Shown: piece after piece, positions 1-10,953 of the stretch
How positions within the stretch are numbered: position 1 is the first letter of the stretch
How the letters are laid out: each line of letters opens with the position of its first letter
Assembly (NCBI GenBank): GCA_948144175.1
Contig: CANXME010002001.1
Span: 207,001 to 271,000, forward strand
Length of the DNA: 64,000 nt
Reading direction: 5' to 3'
Source of the DNA: Closterium sp. NIES-65
Lineage: Eukaryota > Streptophyta > Zygnematophyceae > Desmidiales > Closteriaceae
The notes under the pieces: generated by a model
What the model was told of the DNA's origin: nothing
The model's database searches: none
Seen by the model: only the letters and a program-made list of their open reading frames with translations
Made by a program: the position numbers and the translations under genes

Positions 1-1873
1 TCTAAAACAGCTGCCAACTTCTGGTACCAGCAGCGTGGCGCCTGCTTCAAGCCGTAGATGGACTTTTTTAGCTTGCACACCCTGCCCGTAACGTCCTCAA
101 ACCCAGGCAGCTGCGTCATGTACACATCCTCCTCTAAAATCCCATTGAGGAATGCCGTTGATATATCCATCTGAATGATGAATTTCCCACTAACAGTTGC
201 ATCTGCCAACAAGACACGGAGGGTAGGGGGTTTGGCAGTGGGAGCAAAGATCTCATTGAAGTCCCGCTTCTCCTTCTGCATAAAACCCTTAGCTACCATA
301 CTACTCTTGTAGATGGTGACCTGCCCCTTGTCGTCAGTCTTGATCCTCAGCACCTACTTGCATTGTACCGCTTTCTTTCCCTCAGGCAGCACCACTAGTT
401 CCCAAGTCCCATTCTCCAGCAGGCTCTGGTACTCAGCATCCCTAGAAGCCAGCCATTTGTCCCTATCTGGTCCAGCTAATGCCTCCTCCATGCTAGCTGG
501 TTCCTCTGGTGCAGGGGCAAGAAAACAGTACGCAGGCTCATCCTCCTCATCCGAGTCATAGCCATGCGGTAGAATCAGCAATGCCTCCTCGGTCCCAAGC
601 TGCTGCTCCGCTACATCAGCTCCTGCAGTCAGCTTCTTAGTAGCCATACGGGTACGTCCTGGCATGGAGACGGGTGTCTCCCATCCCTTCATAACGACAC
701 CCTTCGGCTTCTTAGTTTTCCCCTGTTGCTGCTCTCCCCCCTCAGATCCAGCAGCTCCACTAGTACTAGTCTCCACATCATTTTCTCCACTAGCAGGTGC
801 CTTCTGTACCTTCTTTCCATCACCATCCTCTGCAGCTGCCTCTTCTCCCTCCTCCCATACACTAGAAGTCAGGTCCAGCTGCATGGTGATCTGCTCCATT
901 TGCTGGGACACCCTGACCTCCGGCTGTTTCTCCCAGCTCCCATGCATCATGCCCTCAACAAACTTCACATCCCTGCTGTCAAACAACACACCCTTGGAAG
1001 GTTCCCACAGCAGCCATCCCTTGCTCTCAGCAGCCAGCCCCAAATGCACACACCAGATTGCACTCGCCCCCAACTTACTGCGGCAGGTCTTGGGGACGTG
1101 GGCGACTGCCATGCAACCGAACACCCTCAGCATGTCCACCGGCGGCTTCCTCCCAAGCCACCTCTCCAACGGCACCCACGAGTCATCCCCAACCTTTGTG
1201 AGTACCCTGTTCCTAGCGACGGTAGCGTGCCGAACAGCATGGGGCCACATCAAGTTGCCCAGCCCAGATTCTATGAGCAGCGCCCTAGCTGTCTCCAGAA
1301 TTGTCCGATTGGCACGTTCTGCTATACCGTTGAAATGTGGGGTGTAAGCCGTGGTCAGCTCCCTCTGGATGCCCTGCTTCTTGAGCCAGGCCGTCATCTC
1401 AGATCCAAGGAACTCACCACCCCGATCTGTCCTAATCCGCTTCACCACACAGTCCGCTTGCTTCTCCACGAACGGCAGCCAATCGTCCCGAATCGTGGAG
1501 GCGGCGTGATCTTTCTGCTTCAGCGGATACGCCCACATTAGCCTGCTCCCGTCATCCACTATGGTTAGGAAGTACCGCTCCCCCTTGTGCCCTTGCACCG
1601 GCAGCGGCCCCACCAAGTCCATGTGGACGAGCTCCAACGGCTTTTTGCTCCTGCCAGCCACACTATAGAAGGGGAAACGGGTGAACTTTGAAAGGAGGCA
1701 AATTTCACAGTTATCATCGGATGGTTGTCCGTTCAGCTTCAAGCCCTTAACGGCTCCATCCTTCTCCAGCTGCTTCAGCAAAGGCATTGCCACATGCCCC
1801 AAACGTCGGTGTGCCGTTGCCCAATCCGTCTCCCCAGATCTGGCCGACACTTTCACACCAACCCCTCCAATGT
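1..1873 (-). pseudogene. Family-1 copia Gag-Pol fragment (M0), 3' part of IN to RT, truncated at both ends
   Basis: On the minus strand this reads the integrase zinc-finger region (His pair near 1820–1800, Cys pair near 1705), the IN catalytic core, the acidic linker and the start of reverse transcriptase. The window edge cuts it inside RT. The right end stops abruptly at about 1873, just upstream of the IN zinc finger, where unrelated family-2 LTR sequence begins. Gag, protease and the 5' LTR are therefore missing. A nonsense change (TAG on the minus strand at 354–356) replaces the Trp of the conserved CKWVLRIK stretch at the start of RT. Its linker has the short ETSTSG form also seen in M1A, M1B and M5. 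It is a dead copy. Confidence 0.9.
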
Positions 1874-2040
1874 AACAAGCAAAAAAATCCCAAATCAATC
1901 GTCCAGACGTCTCAAACATATATGCTGCTTGTTGTTAAGGTTGTAGTATGGTAGCCCATATGGGGTACAACACAATCAGGGTTTCCTACTTGTACTCCTG
2001 CATGCTTATACTTCACACATTCTCGTTCGTACTTCTGACA
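1874..2040 (+). repeat. Family-2 LTR, right-hand remnant
   Basis: The sequence aligns by eye with the last ~165 bp of the complete family-2 LTR at 12246–13171. Shared stretches include the TATATGCTGC block, the GGTAGCCCA block and the terminal TTCTGACA. It ends in CA exactly before a primer-binding site, as a 5' LTR should. The left ~760 bp are missing, and the junction with M0 at 1873/1874 has no visible TSD, so the boundary looks like a deletion or recombination breakpoint rather than an insertion. Confidence 0.75.
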
Positions 2041-2052
2041 TGGTTTTAGAGC
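2041..2052 (+). promoter_or_regulatory. Primer-binding site of family-2 element A
   Basis: TGGTTTTAGAGC follows the LTR end directly. It differs at two positions from the classical initiator tRNA-Met primer site TGGTATCAGAGC found in the family-1 elements, and at one position from the second family-2 copy at 13172. Confidence 0.75.
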
Positions 2053-2189
2053 AGGTCTTAGCCTAGGACCATTTTTTTTAGGGCACACCTAGTAGCGCAA
2101 ACTCACCCGTCGCGGCGTCGTGTTAGCGTCGGGGCTGCCTTTCCTTTTCATGCGTTGCGCTGCATGCGTACGCCCTGCCTTGTCCTGCC
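2053..2189 (+). other. Family-2 element A untranslated leader, left part
   Basis: This GC-rich leader between the primer-binding site and gag matches the leader at 13184 onward: both have AGGTCTT, CCTAGGACC and a T-run just after the primer site. The last five bases (2185–2189, CTGCC) are one copy of the target-site duplication of the solo LTR that follows. The leader resumes at 3289. Confidence 0.75.
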
Positions 2190-3283
2190 TGTTGGTGTAA
2201 GGGCCTAATAAACTCAAGCTATTAAGACTTTATCAAACTTAAAACCTCTCCTCGGGGTCACCTCCAAAGGTCCTTGGGTGCCTGGTACAAGACCAGCCCC
2301 CATCCTCGGGTCCGAGTTTGTAGAGAGAGGGATCAAGAGAGACTTAGTCAAAACAGCAAGAGTACCTTGAACGTCGCGCAGCGTATCGTGCTGACCGTTG
2401 ATTGGATTAAGCTGAGAATTTACTATATCAAAGCTCGCTCCAAGAGCTTTAAAATGAACCAAGTTGCCTCGCGAAAAGTTCTGCCATTACGAAATTATGG
2501 CTCGGAAAGCGTTTGCCTAGCGTTGGAGTGCTAGCGTACTAGCGTTGACTCGGGTAGCATTCCGCCGTCCCACCGCGTAGAAAGGAAATTCCAGCAAGGA
2601 AGGAATTCACTTGAATCAATTACACTATATTCAGGTACAACCAGAGAAGGAATAAAAAGTTCTAGCTAGCAAGGACCTTGGGAATCAACCTGGGAACAAC
2701 CAGGGATGATCCCAAATAATTCCAAGCAACAGAACCAACCTGGCTGGAAAAAATAGCAGGTGGTAGGTTGGTAAACAACCCCTGGTTCTGTTTTTCCAAC
2801 CTGGGAAAACAACAACCAGGTTCAGGTCCTAAAAACAGAACCTGTTTTGTCTTTGCCCAACCAGCCAAATGCTGGTTCCGCTGGTTTCCCCTGGCCCTGT
2901 AGCATGCAGATTCAGACAAACAACATCCAACCTTCACCTAAATTGTACCCCTATAGTGCCTGCCTTGCTACACTATAGTCAACCAAGCAAAACAGTACAA
3001 TTTCGAGTTGGATAGAACCGAATCTGCACAATCAATTCAACCGAACCGCAAAGCTTCCATCTTGGGTTCCTTTGCGAGCTCGTCCTTTCTGCTTGTACTG
3101 TTCATAGCGCGTACAATATTGTGCCGAAGCGCATAATGCGCGAGTACCTGCAAATGCTTCAAGCGGAAAATGGCTAAAGCAAACAAACACACGAACATAC
3201 CATTCACACGCAAATGCATTCGCACACGCATACTCGTACAAACAGACGGCAGGATGTAGTGCAATGTGAATTTGCATCCAACA
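2190..3283 (-). repeat. Solo family-1 LTR (S1)
   Basis: This is a complete LTR of about 1094 bp with the family-1 ends (TGTTGG…CCAACA) but no internal region. CTGCC is repeated exactly on both sides (2185–2189 and 3284–3288), which proves insertion by an integrase followed by loss of the internal region through LTR–LTR recombination. It sits in the family-2 leader. It shares the variant end TGTTGGATGC (read on its own strand) with the LTR at 54001. Confidence 0.95.
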
Positions 3284-4029
3284 CTGCCCGCGCGCTGCGC
3301 CATGACGCCTTGCCCGCACGTGGCAAGCCGCAGCGCGCCCTGACCTGCCCGCGCGCCGCGCACACTGTGCTCCTTGCGCGCTGCTTGCCGCAGCGCGCTC
3401 TGCCCTGCCTGCGCGCTGCCCGCCGTGGCGCGCCCTGCCTTGCCCGAGCGCCGCCCGCTGCAGCGTGCACTGCCCTGCCCGCGCGCTGCTCGCTACCGCG
3501 CCGCGTGCCCTGCGTGCGCGCTGCTCGCCGCCGCGCCCTGCGTGCGCGCTGCTCGCCGCCGTGCCACACGCCCTACCTGCGCACTGCTTGTCGCCGCACC
3601 TAGCGCCCTGCCTGCGCGCCGCTGTGCCGCGCGCCCTACCTGCGCGCCGCTGCACCGCGCGCCGCTCGCTGCCGCCGCAGCGCCACGCTGCCGCGCCTCA
3701 CGCCCTGCCCTGCTCGCGCGCCGCCGCCGCGCGCCCTGCCCTGCCCGCACGTCGCTCGTCGCCGACCCTGCCCTGACCGCGCGCCGCTCGCCGCCGGCTC
3801 TGCTCTGCCCACAAGCCGCCCGCCGCCGCGCGCCCTGGCTTGCCCTCTCGCCGCCGCTGCTGAGCGCCCTGCCCTGCCTGCGCGCCGACAGCAGCCGTAC
3901 GCCTTGCCCTGCCCTTGCGCCGCTAGCAGCCGCACTTCCGTTCCTGTTCGCCGCCCTGCTGGCCACTGCCCTGCCCTGCCCTCTTTGCGCGCTGTCCTTC
4001 TGCTAGCACGCTAGCCTGCTCTGCCTGCT
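3284..4029 (+). repeat. Family-2 element A leader, GC-rich degenerate tandem repeats
   Basis: About 740 bp built from variations on CCTGCC, CGCGCGCCGC and TCGCCGCCGC with an irregular period of roughly 35–40 bp. It is the continuation of the leader interrupted by the solo LTR; 3284–3288 is the second TSD copy. Several overlapping Ala/Arg-rich reading frames on both strands are open only because the repeat lacks stop codons. The same type of repeat is found, more regular, at 13200–13740. Confidence 0.75.
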
Positions 4030-4092
4030 ATGGCGACCTTGAGCATCCTCACCTTTGATTCGGAGGGCCGCCCGATCGAGTTCGACTCTTGG
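4030..4092 (+). pseudogene. Family-2 Gag, first 21 codons, split by element P1
   Basis: ATG at 4030 opens a frame containing FDSEGRPIEFDSW. P1 interrupts it at 4093. The last five bases (4088–4092, CTTGG) are duplicated at 10949–10953, and the reading frame continues without shift at 10954. This is the N-terminus of a copia-type Gag that is only distantly related to the family-1 Gag. Confidence 0.85.
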
Positions 4093-5185
4093 TGTTGGGT
4101 GCAAATTCACATTGCACGACATCCTGCCGTCTGTTTGTATGAGTATGCGTGTGCGAATGCATTTGCGTGTGAATGGTATGTTTGTGTGTTTGTTTGCTTT
4201 CGCAATTTTCGCTTGAAGCATTTGCAGGTACTCGCAAAATGTGCGCTTCGGCATAACATTGTACGCGCTATGAACAGTACAAGCAGAAAGGACGAGCTCG
4301 CAAAGGAACCCAAGATGGAAGCTTTGCGATTCAACTTACTTGATTGCGCAGATTCAGTTCTATCCAACTCGAAATTGTACTGTTTTGTTTGGTTGACTAT
4401 AGTGTAGCAGGGCAGGCACTATAGGGGTACAATTTAGGTAAAGGTTGGATGTTGTTTGTCTGTATCTGCATGCTACAGGGCCAGGGGAAACCAGCGGAAC
4501 CAGCATTTGGCTGGTTGGGCAAAGACAAAACAGGTTCTGTTTTTAGGACCTGAACCTGGTTGTTGTTTTCCCAGGTTGGAAAAACAGAACCAGAGGTTGT
4601 TTACCAACCTACCACCTGCTGTTTTGTCCAGCCAGGTTGGTTCTGTTGCTTGGAATTATTTGGGATCATCCCTGGTTGTTCCCAGGTTGATTCCCAAGGT
4701 CCTTGCTAGCTAGAGCTATTTATTCCTTCTCTGTTTGTACCTGAATATAGTGAAATTGATTCAAGCGAATTCCTTCCTTGCTGGAATTTCTTTTCTACGC
4801 GGTGCGACGGCGAAATGCTACCCGAGTCAACGCTAGTACGCTAGCACTCCAACGCTAGGCTAACGCTGTCCGAGCCATAACTTCGTAATGGCAGAACTTT
4901 TCGCGAGGCAACTTGGCTTATTTTAAAGCTCTTAGAGTGAGCTTCGATATAGGAAATTCTCAGCTTAATCCGATCGACGGTCTGCACGATACGCTGCGCG
5001 ACGTTCAAGGTACTCTTGCTGTTTTGACTAAGTCCCTCTTGATCCCTCTCTCTACAAACTCGGACCCGAGGATAGGGGCTGGTCTTGTACCAGGCACCCA
5101 AGGACCCTTGGAGGTGACCCCGAGGAGAGGTTTTAAGTGTGATAAAGTCTTAATAGCTTGAGTTTATTAGGCCCTTACACCAACA
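4093..5185 (+). repeat. P1 5' LTR
   Basis: It runs from TGTTGGGTG to CACCAACA, with a 6-bp terminal inverted repeat. About 4484–4715 is crowded with CAGGTTG, AACCAG and their inverted forms. TATA-like stretches occur near 4395–4425 (ACTATAG) and 4727–4736 (CTATTTATT), but I cannot place the transcription start. Confidence 0.97.
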
Positions 5186-5188
5186 AGC

Positions 5189-5200
5189 TGGTATCAGAGC
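5189..5200 (+). promoter_or_regulatory. P1 primer-binding site (initiator tRNA-Met)
   Basis: TGGTATCAGAGC lies three bases after the 5' LTR. It matches the primer site of many plant copia elements, complementary to the 3' end of initiator tRNA-Met. Confidence 0.92.
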
Positions 5201-5231
5201 TGCGTTATAGTGATCCTCGATATAGGTAGCT

Positions 5232-8200
5232 ATGGCGGGCAACACCTCGGCGGTAGCTGGTGAATCTTCAGCCCAAGATCGTAGCGGCAGCCATGATTCT
5301 GGTGTTTCTGCGCCAACGGGAGCGCGAACAAACCAGGGCTCGCTGATCAAGGAGGTGCTGAAAAACTTCACCGTCGAGAAGTTCAATGGTGAGGGCTATG
5401 ATGATTGGGCCTGGAAAATGCAACTTTATTTCCGTCAAATCGGATTGCTGAAACTAATGATTGGGGAGGAGCCTAGACCGAGTGACCCCGCCCTTCAGGA
5501 AGATTGGGACGAGCGCGCCTCGGCTGGCTACTACTTGATGTCGCAGAGTTTGGAGCTGAACCAGCGTCACCACGTCATGCACCTGCTGCCGGAGGTTGAG
5601 TGCGGTCCGAAGGCGTGGACGGTGTTGAAGGAGCTGCACGCCCCGACCTCCGTTGTTGCAACATTGATGCTGGAGAGGGAGCTGTCCGCGTTGCGCCTGA
5701 GCGAGGGAGAGCCGGTGCAACCTGTCCTGGACAAATTGCGCGACCTCTACGCGAAGTTGGCGACCGCAGGAATCACCTACCCGGAGCAAACAAAGTGCTT
5801 GAAGATGCTCTCGCTGCTGCCGGAATCGTGGCTTCAATTTACGAGCGGATTGAGCCTGCCGCAGAACCAGAGCTTGTGGACGCTCGAGTGGGTGCGGACG
5901 AAGATTCTGGAGGAGGACTTCCGTCGCCGCCAACTGAGGGGTGGAGACGACGGCAGCAGCGGCTACGGGATGCAAGGGAGCCGACGTGGCAAAGGACGTG
6001 GCTTCGGTGGTGCTGGACGCGGTGCAAAGAAAGACGACGACTCCAACGACCAACAAGGAGGTACCGGTTGGGGTCGCGGTGCGAAATCTGGACGTGGGGG
6101 CAAGTCGGGTGCTGGTGGCAAAATGAAAGGGAGTTGCTGGTATTGTGAGAAGGAAGGGCACCCCTGGTTTTTGTGCTATAAGAAACCCGATGGATGGACC
6201 CCCCAGAATCGTCACCAGGATGGCGGCGCGCGGAGGAACCAGAAAAACGGCGCCAACATGGTCGCTGATTCGTCCGACAACAACCCGAAGGGCAACGGCG
6301 GTGCGGAGAAGAAGAAGGAGCGCACCGCAGGCCAATTCTTCCATATGGGAGACAAGGGGGAGCAAGGAGACGCATCTGCTAAGGCTGGAGCAGAGCTGCA
6401 CCCCCTGGACTATTGGGTGTTGGACACAGGCGCTGCTTGGACAATGACGCCGCGCAAGGACCTGCTGGACGACGTACGCGCTGCACCGATTAATGAGGTG
6501 TGCTCTGCCTCTGGACACATGTTGAAGGTGGCTGGTGCGGGACGAGCTGCATTTAAGGGAGCGGATGGCAAGCCGGTGGTGCTGCACGACGTTCTCCTCG
6601 TCCCCGACCTGAAGGCCAACCTCATCTCCCTCCGTAAGCTTGGCAAGGCTGGGGTGAACACCAACACGGATGGGGCTCGCACTTATAAGGGGAAGCTGGG
6701 CAATCGGGTGCTTTGGGATCTGCACGAGAGCAAGGACGTGTACAGATCTATGTGGCAGCTGCCGGCGCTGGCGTGGCACGGTGGGGGGCAGGCTGGAGAG
6801 GGGTCTGCATCCCAGGGGGAGTGCAACGCCGTTGGAGGGGTTGGTGTGAAAGTGTCGGCCAGATCTGGGGAGACAGATTGGGCAACTGCACACCGACGTT
6901 TGGGGCATGTGGCAATGCCTTTGCTGAAGCAGCTGGAGAAGGATGGAGCCGTTAAGGGCTTAAAGCTGAACGGACAACCACCCGATGATAACTGTGAAAT
7001 TTGCCTCCTTTCAAAGTTCACCCGTTTCCCCTTCCATAGTGTGGCTGGCAGGAGCAAAAAGCCGTTGGAGCTGGTCCACATGGACTTGGTGGGGCCGCTG
7101 CCGGTGCAAGGGCACAAGGGGGAGCGGTACTTCCTAACCATAGTGGATGACTGGAGCAGGCTAATGTGGGCGTATCCGCTGAAGCAGAAAGATCACGCCG
7201 CCTCCACGATTCGGGACGATTGGCTGCCGTTCGTGGAGAAGCAAGCGGAGTGTGTGGTGAAGCGGATTAGGACAGATCGGGGTGGTGAGTTCCTTGGAGC
7301 TGAGATGACGACCTGGCTCAAGAAGCAGGGCATCCAGAGGGAGCTGACCACGGCTTACACCCCACAGTCTAACGGTGTAGCAGAACGGGCGAACCGGACA
7401 ATTCTGGAGACAGCTAGGGCGCTGCTAATAGAATCTGGGCTGGGCAACTCCATGTGGCCCCATGCTGTTCGGCACGCTACCGTCGCTAGGAACAGGGTAC
7501 TCACAAAGGTTGGGGATGACTCGTGGGTGCCGTTGGAGAGGTGGCTTGGGAGGAAGCCGCCGGTGGACATGCTGAGGGTGTTCGGTTGCATGGCAGTCGC
7601 CCACGTTCCCAAGACCTACCGCAGTAAGTTGGGGGCGAGTGCAATCTGGTGTGTGCATTTGGGGCTGGCTGCTGAGAGCAAGGGATGGCTGCTGTGGGAG
7701 CCTTCCAAGGGTGTGTTGTTTGACAGCAGGGATGTGAAGTTTGTTGAGGGCATGATGTATGGGAGCTGGGAGAAACAGCCGGAGGCCAGGGTGTCCCAGC
7801 AGATGGAGCAGATTACCATGCAGCTGGACCTGACTCCTAGTGTGTGGGAGGAGGGAGAGGAGGCAGCTGCAGAGGGTGGTGATAAAGAGAAGGTGCAGGA
7901 GGCACCTGCTGGTGGAGGTGATGGTGTGGAGATTAGCGGTAGCACTAGTGGAGCTGCTGGATCCGAGGGAGGAGAGCAGCAGCAGGGGAAAACTAAGAAG
8001 CCGAAGGGTGTCGTTATGAAGGGATGGGAGACACCCGTCTCCAGGCCAGGACGTACCCGTATGGCTACTAAGAAGCTGACTGCAGGAGCTGATGTAGCGA
8101 AGCAGCAGCTTGGGACCGAGGAGGCATTGCTGATTCTACCGCATGGCTATGACCCGGATGAGGAGGATCAACCTGCGTACTGTTTTCTTGCCCCTGCACC

Positions 8201-9813
8201 AGAGGAACCAGCTAGCATGGAGGAGGCATTAGCTGGACCAGATAGGGACAAATGGCTAGCTTCCAGGGATGCTGAGTACCAGAGCCTGCTGGAGAATGGG
8301 ACTTGGGAACTAGTGGTGCTGCCTGAGGGAAAGAAAGCGGTACAATGCAAGTGGGTGCTAAGGATCAAGACTGACGACAAGGGGCAGGTCACCATCTACA
8401 AGAGTAGGTTGGTGGCTAAGGGGTTTTATGCAGAAGGAGAAGCGGGACTTCAATGAGATCTTTGCTCCCACTGCCAAACCCCCTACCTTTCGTGTCTTGT
8501 TGGCAGATGCAGCCGTTAGTGGGAAGTTCATTATCCAGATGGACATATCAACGGCATTTCTCAACGGGATTTTAGAGGAGGAGGTGTTCATGACGCAGCC
8601 ACCTGGGTATGAGGATGGTACGGGCAGGGTGTGCAAGCTGAAAAAGTCCATCTACGGCTTGAAGCAGGCGCCACGCTGCTGGTACCAGAAGTTGGCAGCT
8701 GTTTTAGAGGAGATGGGATTCAGGACCAGCAGCTGTGATGAGAGCCTCTTTCTCAAGGGGGAGGGGGAGAAGCTGGTGCTGTTTCTGGTCTATGTGGACG
8801 ACATTCTTCTCTTTAGCAGCAGCATGAAGGAGATCCAGAAGGTGCAGCAGCAGCTGATGGAGAACTTCAAGTGCAAGAACCTTGGGGAGGTAAAGTACTA
8901 CCTCGGGATGCACGTGGAGAGGGATCTGGATCACAGGTGGTTGAAGCTGCACCAGGAGAAGTTCATCAAGGAGCTTGGGGAGAAGTACGGAATTGAGAAT
9001 GAGCGCAAGGTTGCAACTCCCCTGCCAGCAGAATTCAGGCTTGTGAAAGCTGCAGAGGATGAAGGGGTTGAAGCCGAGGAGCAGCACCAATTTCAGTCCT
9101 TGGTGGGCAGCCTCTTGTATGCAGCAGTTCACACGAGACCCGACATCTCTTTCTCGGTTGGGCAGCTGGCTAGGGTAGTGCAGAATCCATCAGAGGAGCA
9201 GGTGGATGCAGCTGAGCGTGTGGTAAAGTATCTGAACTCTCACCCAAGCATTGGAGTTCAATACTCCGCATCTGCACAGGTGAAGCAGAAAGGGGTTGAG
9301 GTGCTGAAAGAGAAGGGGGAGAGGCTTGGAGAAGGCAAGCTTTTTCTCACTTGCTTTACTGACGCTACGTGGGCCTCTGAGAAGGAGGATTCCTCATCTG
9401 TGGGAGGATACATCTGCGTAGTTGGGGGAGGACCGGTTAGTTGGAGGTCAAAGAAGCAGACGGAGACAGCACTCTCTTCCGTGGAATCAGAGTACATGGC
9501 GATGTTCCATGGGGTGAAGGAGGTGATTTGGCTGAGGAGGCTGTTGGAGGAGATTGGCCAGGAGCAAAAGGTTGCTACGCCGCTGTTTTGTGATAGCAAG
9601 GGAGCTCTTGGGATGGCCAGGAACGCTGTGCTTCATGGGCTGAACAAGCACATGCGTATCAAGTGGCACTGGCTGCGTAAGGAGGTGAAGAGGGGGACGG
9701 TGAATCCGATCTACATCAAGACTCACCAGCAGCCAGCAGACTTCCTCACCAAGAGGCTTGCGGATGAGTCTCATTGGCGTTGTGTGCGCATGAGTGGAAT
9801 GAGCATGAACTAG
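5232..9813 (+). pseudogene. P1 Gag-Pol polyprotein, broken by one extra T
   Basis: The first frame starts at ATG 5232 (context AGCTATGGCG) and carries Gag with a CCHC zinc knuckle (codons from 6135), protease DTG (6423), IN zinc finger, the IN catalytic triad (Asp 7083, Asp 7275, Glu 7383) and the start of RT. P2 has TTT after AAGGGG, whereas P1 has TTTT (8424–8427). The extra base diverts the frame to a stop at 8456. The remaining RT and RNase H, including YVDD at 8791, are open in the +1 frame to 9813. No other inactivating change is visible. The lesion could be a real mutation in a T-run or an assembly error. Confidence 0.93.
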
Positions 9814-9841
9814 TATGGAATGATGGGGATGCAGCCGGCAG

Positions 9842-9855
9842 GCTGAGGGGGAGTG
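9842..9855 (+). promoter_or_regulatory. P1 polypurine tract
   Basis: GCTGAGGGGGAGTG abuts the 3' LTR, where the plus-strand primer for reverse transcription is expected. The same tract is present in every family-1 copy with this end. Confidence 0.88.
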
Positions 9856-10948
9856 TGTTGGGTGCAAATTCACATTGCACGACATCCTGCCGTCTGTTTG
9901 TATGAGTATGCGTGTGCGAATGCATTTGCGTGTGAATGGTATGTTTGTGTGTTTGTTTGCTTTCGCAATTTTCGCTTGAAGCATTTGCAGGTACTCGCAA
10001 AATGTGCGCTTCGGCATAACATTGTACGCGCTATGAACAGTACAAGCAGAAAGGACGAGCTCGCAAAGGAACCCAAGATGGAAGCTTTGCGGTTCAACTT
10101 ACTTGATTGCGCAGATTCAGTTCTATCCAACTCGAAATTGTACTGTTTTGTTTGGTTGACTATAGTGTAGCAGGGCAGGCACTATAGGGGTACAATTTAG
10201 GTAAAGGTTGGATGTTGTTTGTCTGTATCTGCATGCTACAGGGCCAGGGGAAACTAGCGGAACCAGCTTTTGGCTGGTTGGGCAAAGACAAAACAGGTTC
10301 TGTTTTTAGGACCTGAACCTGGTTGTTGTTTTCCCAGGTTGGAAAAACAGAACCAGAGGTTGTTTACCAACCTACCACCTGCTGTTTTGTCCAGCCAGGT
10401 TGGTTCTGTTGCTTGGAATTATTTGGGATCATCCCTGGTTGTTCCCAGGTTGATTCCCAAGGTCCTTGCTAGCTAGAGCTATTTATTCCTTCTCTGTTTG
10501 TACCTGAATATAGTGAAATTGATTCAAGCGAATTCCTTCCTTGCTGGAATTTCTTTTCTACGCGGTGCGACGGCGAAATGCTACCCGAGTCAACGCTAGT
10601 ACGCTAGCACTCCAACGCTAGGCTAACGCTGTCCGAGCCATAACTTCGTAATGGCAGAACTTTTCGCGAGGCAACTTGGCTTATTTTAAAGCTCTTAGAG
10701 TGAGCTTCGATATAGGAAATTCTCAGCTTAATCCGATCGACGGTCTGCACGATACGCTGCGCGACGTTCAAGGTACTCTTGCTGTTTTGACTAAGTCCCT
10801 CTTGATCCCTCTCTCTACAAACTCGGACCCGAGGATAGGGGCTGGTCTTGTACCAGGCACCCAAGGACCCTTGGAGGTGACCCCGAGGAGAGGTTTTAAG
10901 TGTGATAAAGTCTTAATAGCTTGAGTTTATTAGGCCCTTACACCAACA
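9856..10948 (+). repeat. P1 3' LTR
   Basis: At 1093 bp it has the same length as the 5' LTR. The visible differences are A/G in the GCTTTGCGRTTC stretch and two changes near 10254–10267. It is followed by the second copy of the target duplication, CTTGG (10949–10953). Confidence 0.97.
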
Positions 10949-10953
10949 CTTGG

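Larger units (their letters stand above)
4093..10948 (+). mobile_element. Complete family-1 copia retrotransposon P1
   Basis: The element has two full 1093-bp LTRs, a tRNA-Met primer site, Gag-Pol, a polypurine tract and a perfect 5-bp target duplication CTTGG (4088–4092 and 10949–10953). Its LTRs differ at about three positions by eye, so the insertion is recent. It disrupts the gag of family-2 element A. The internal region is 4670 bp, one base longer than in P2 and M4, because of a single extra T in the polyprotein gene. Confidence 0.97.

Noticed and set aside
3032..4006. Ala/Arg-rich open frames up to 210 codons on both strands of the GC-rich leader
   Set aside because: A tandem repeat without A/T-rich triplets gives open frames in all phases. 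Amino-acid content follows the repeat and no frame is favoured.
5454..6908. 484-codon open frame antisense to P1 gag–protease, repeated in M4 (47534–48988)
   Set aside because: It is a shadow of GC-rich codon use on the sense strand. It has no recognisable domain, no start context, and is broken in copies where the sense frame stays open.
9853..10170. 105-codon frame starting at the polypurine tract and covering the start of each LTR
   Set aside because: It begins at an accidental ATG or GTG at the LTR edge, recurs wherever an LTR follows, and has no domain.
10676..10924. 82- and 86-codon frames on both strands inside every family-1 LTR
   Set aside because: They recur only because the LTR recurs. 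They are broken by substitutions in several copies, show no conserved-protein pattern, and the sense and antisense versions overlap each other.
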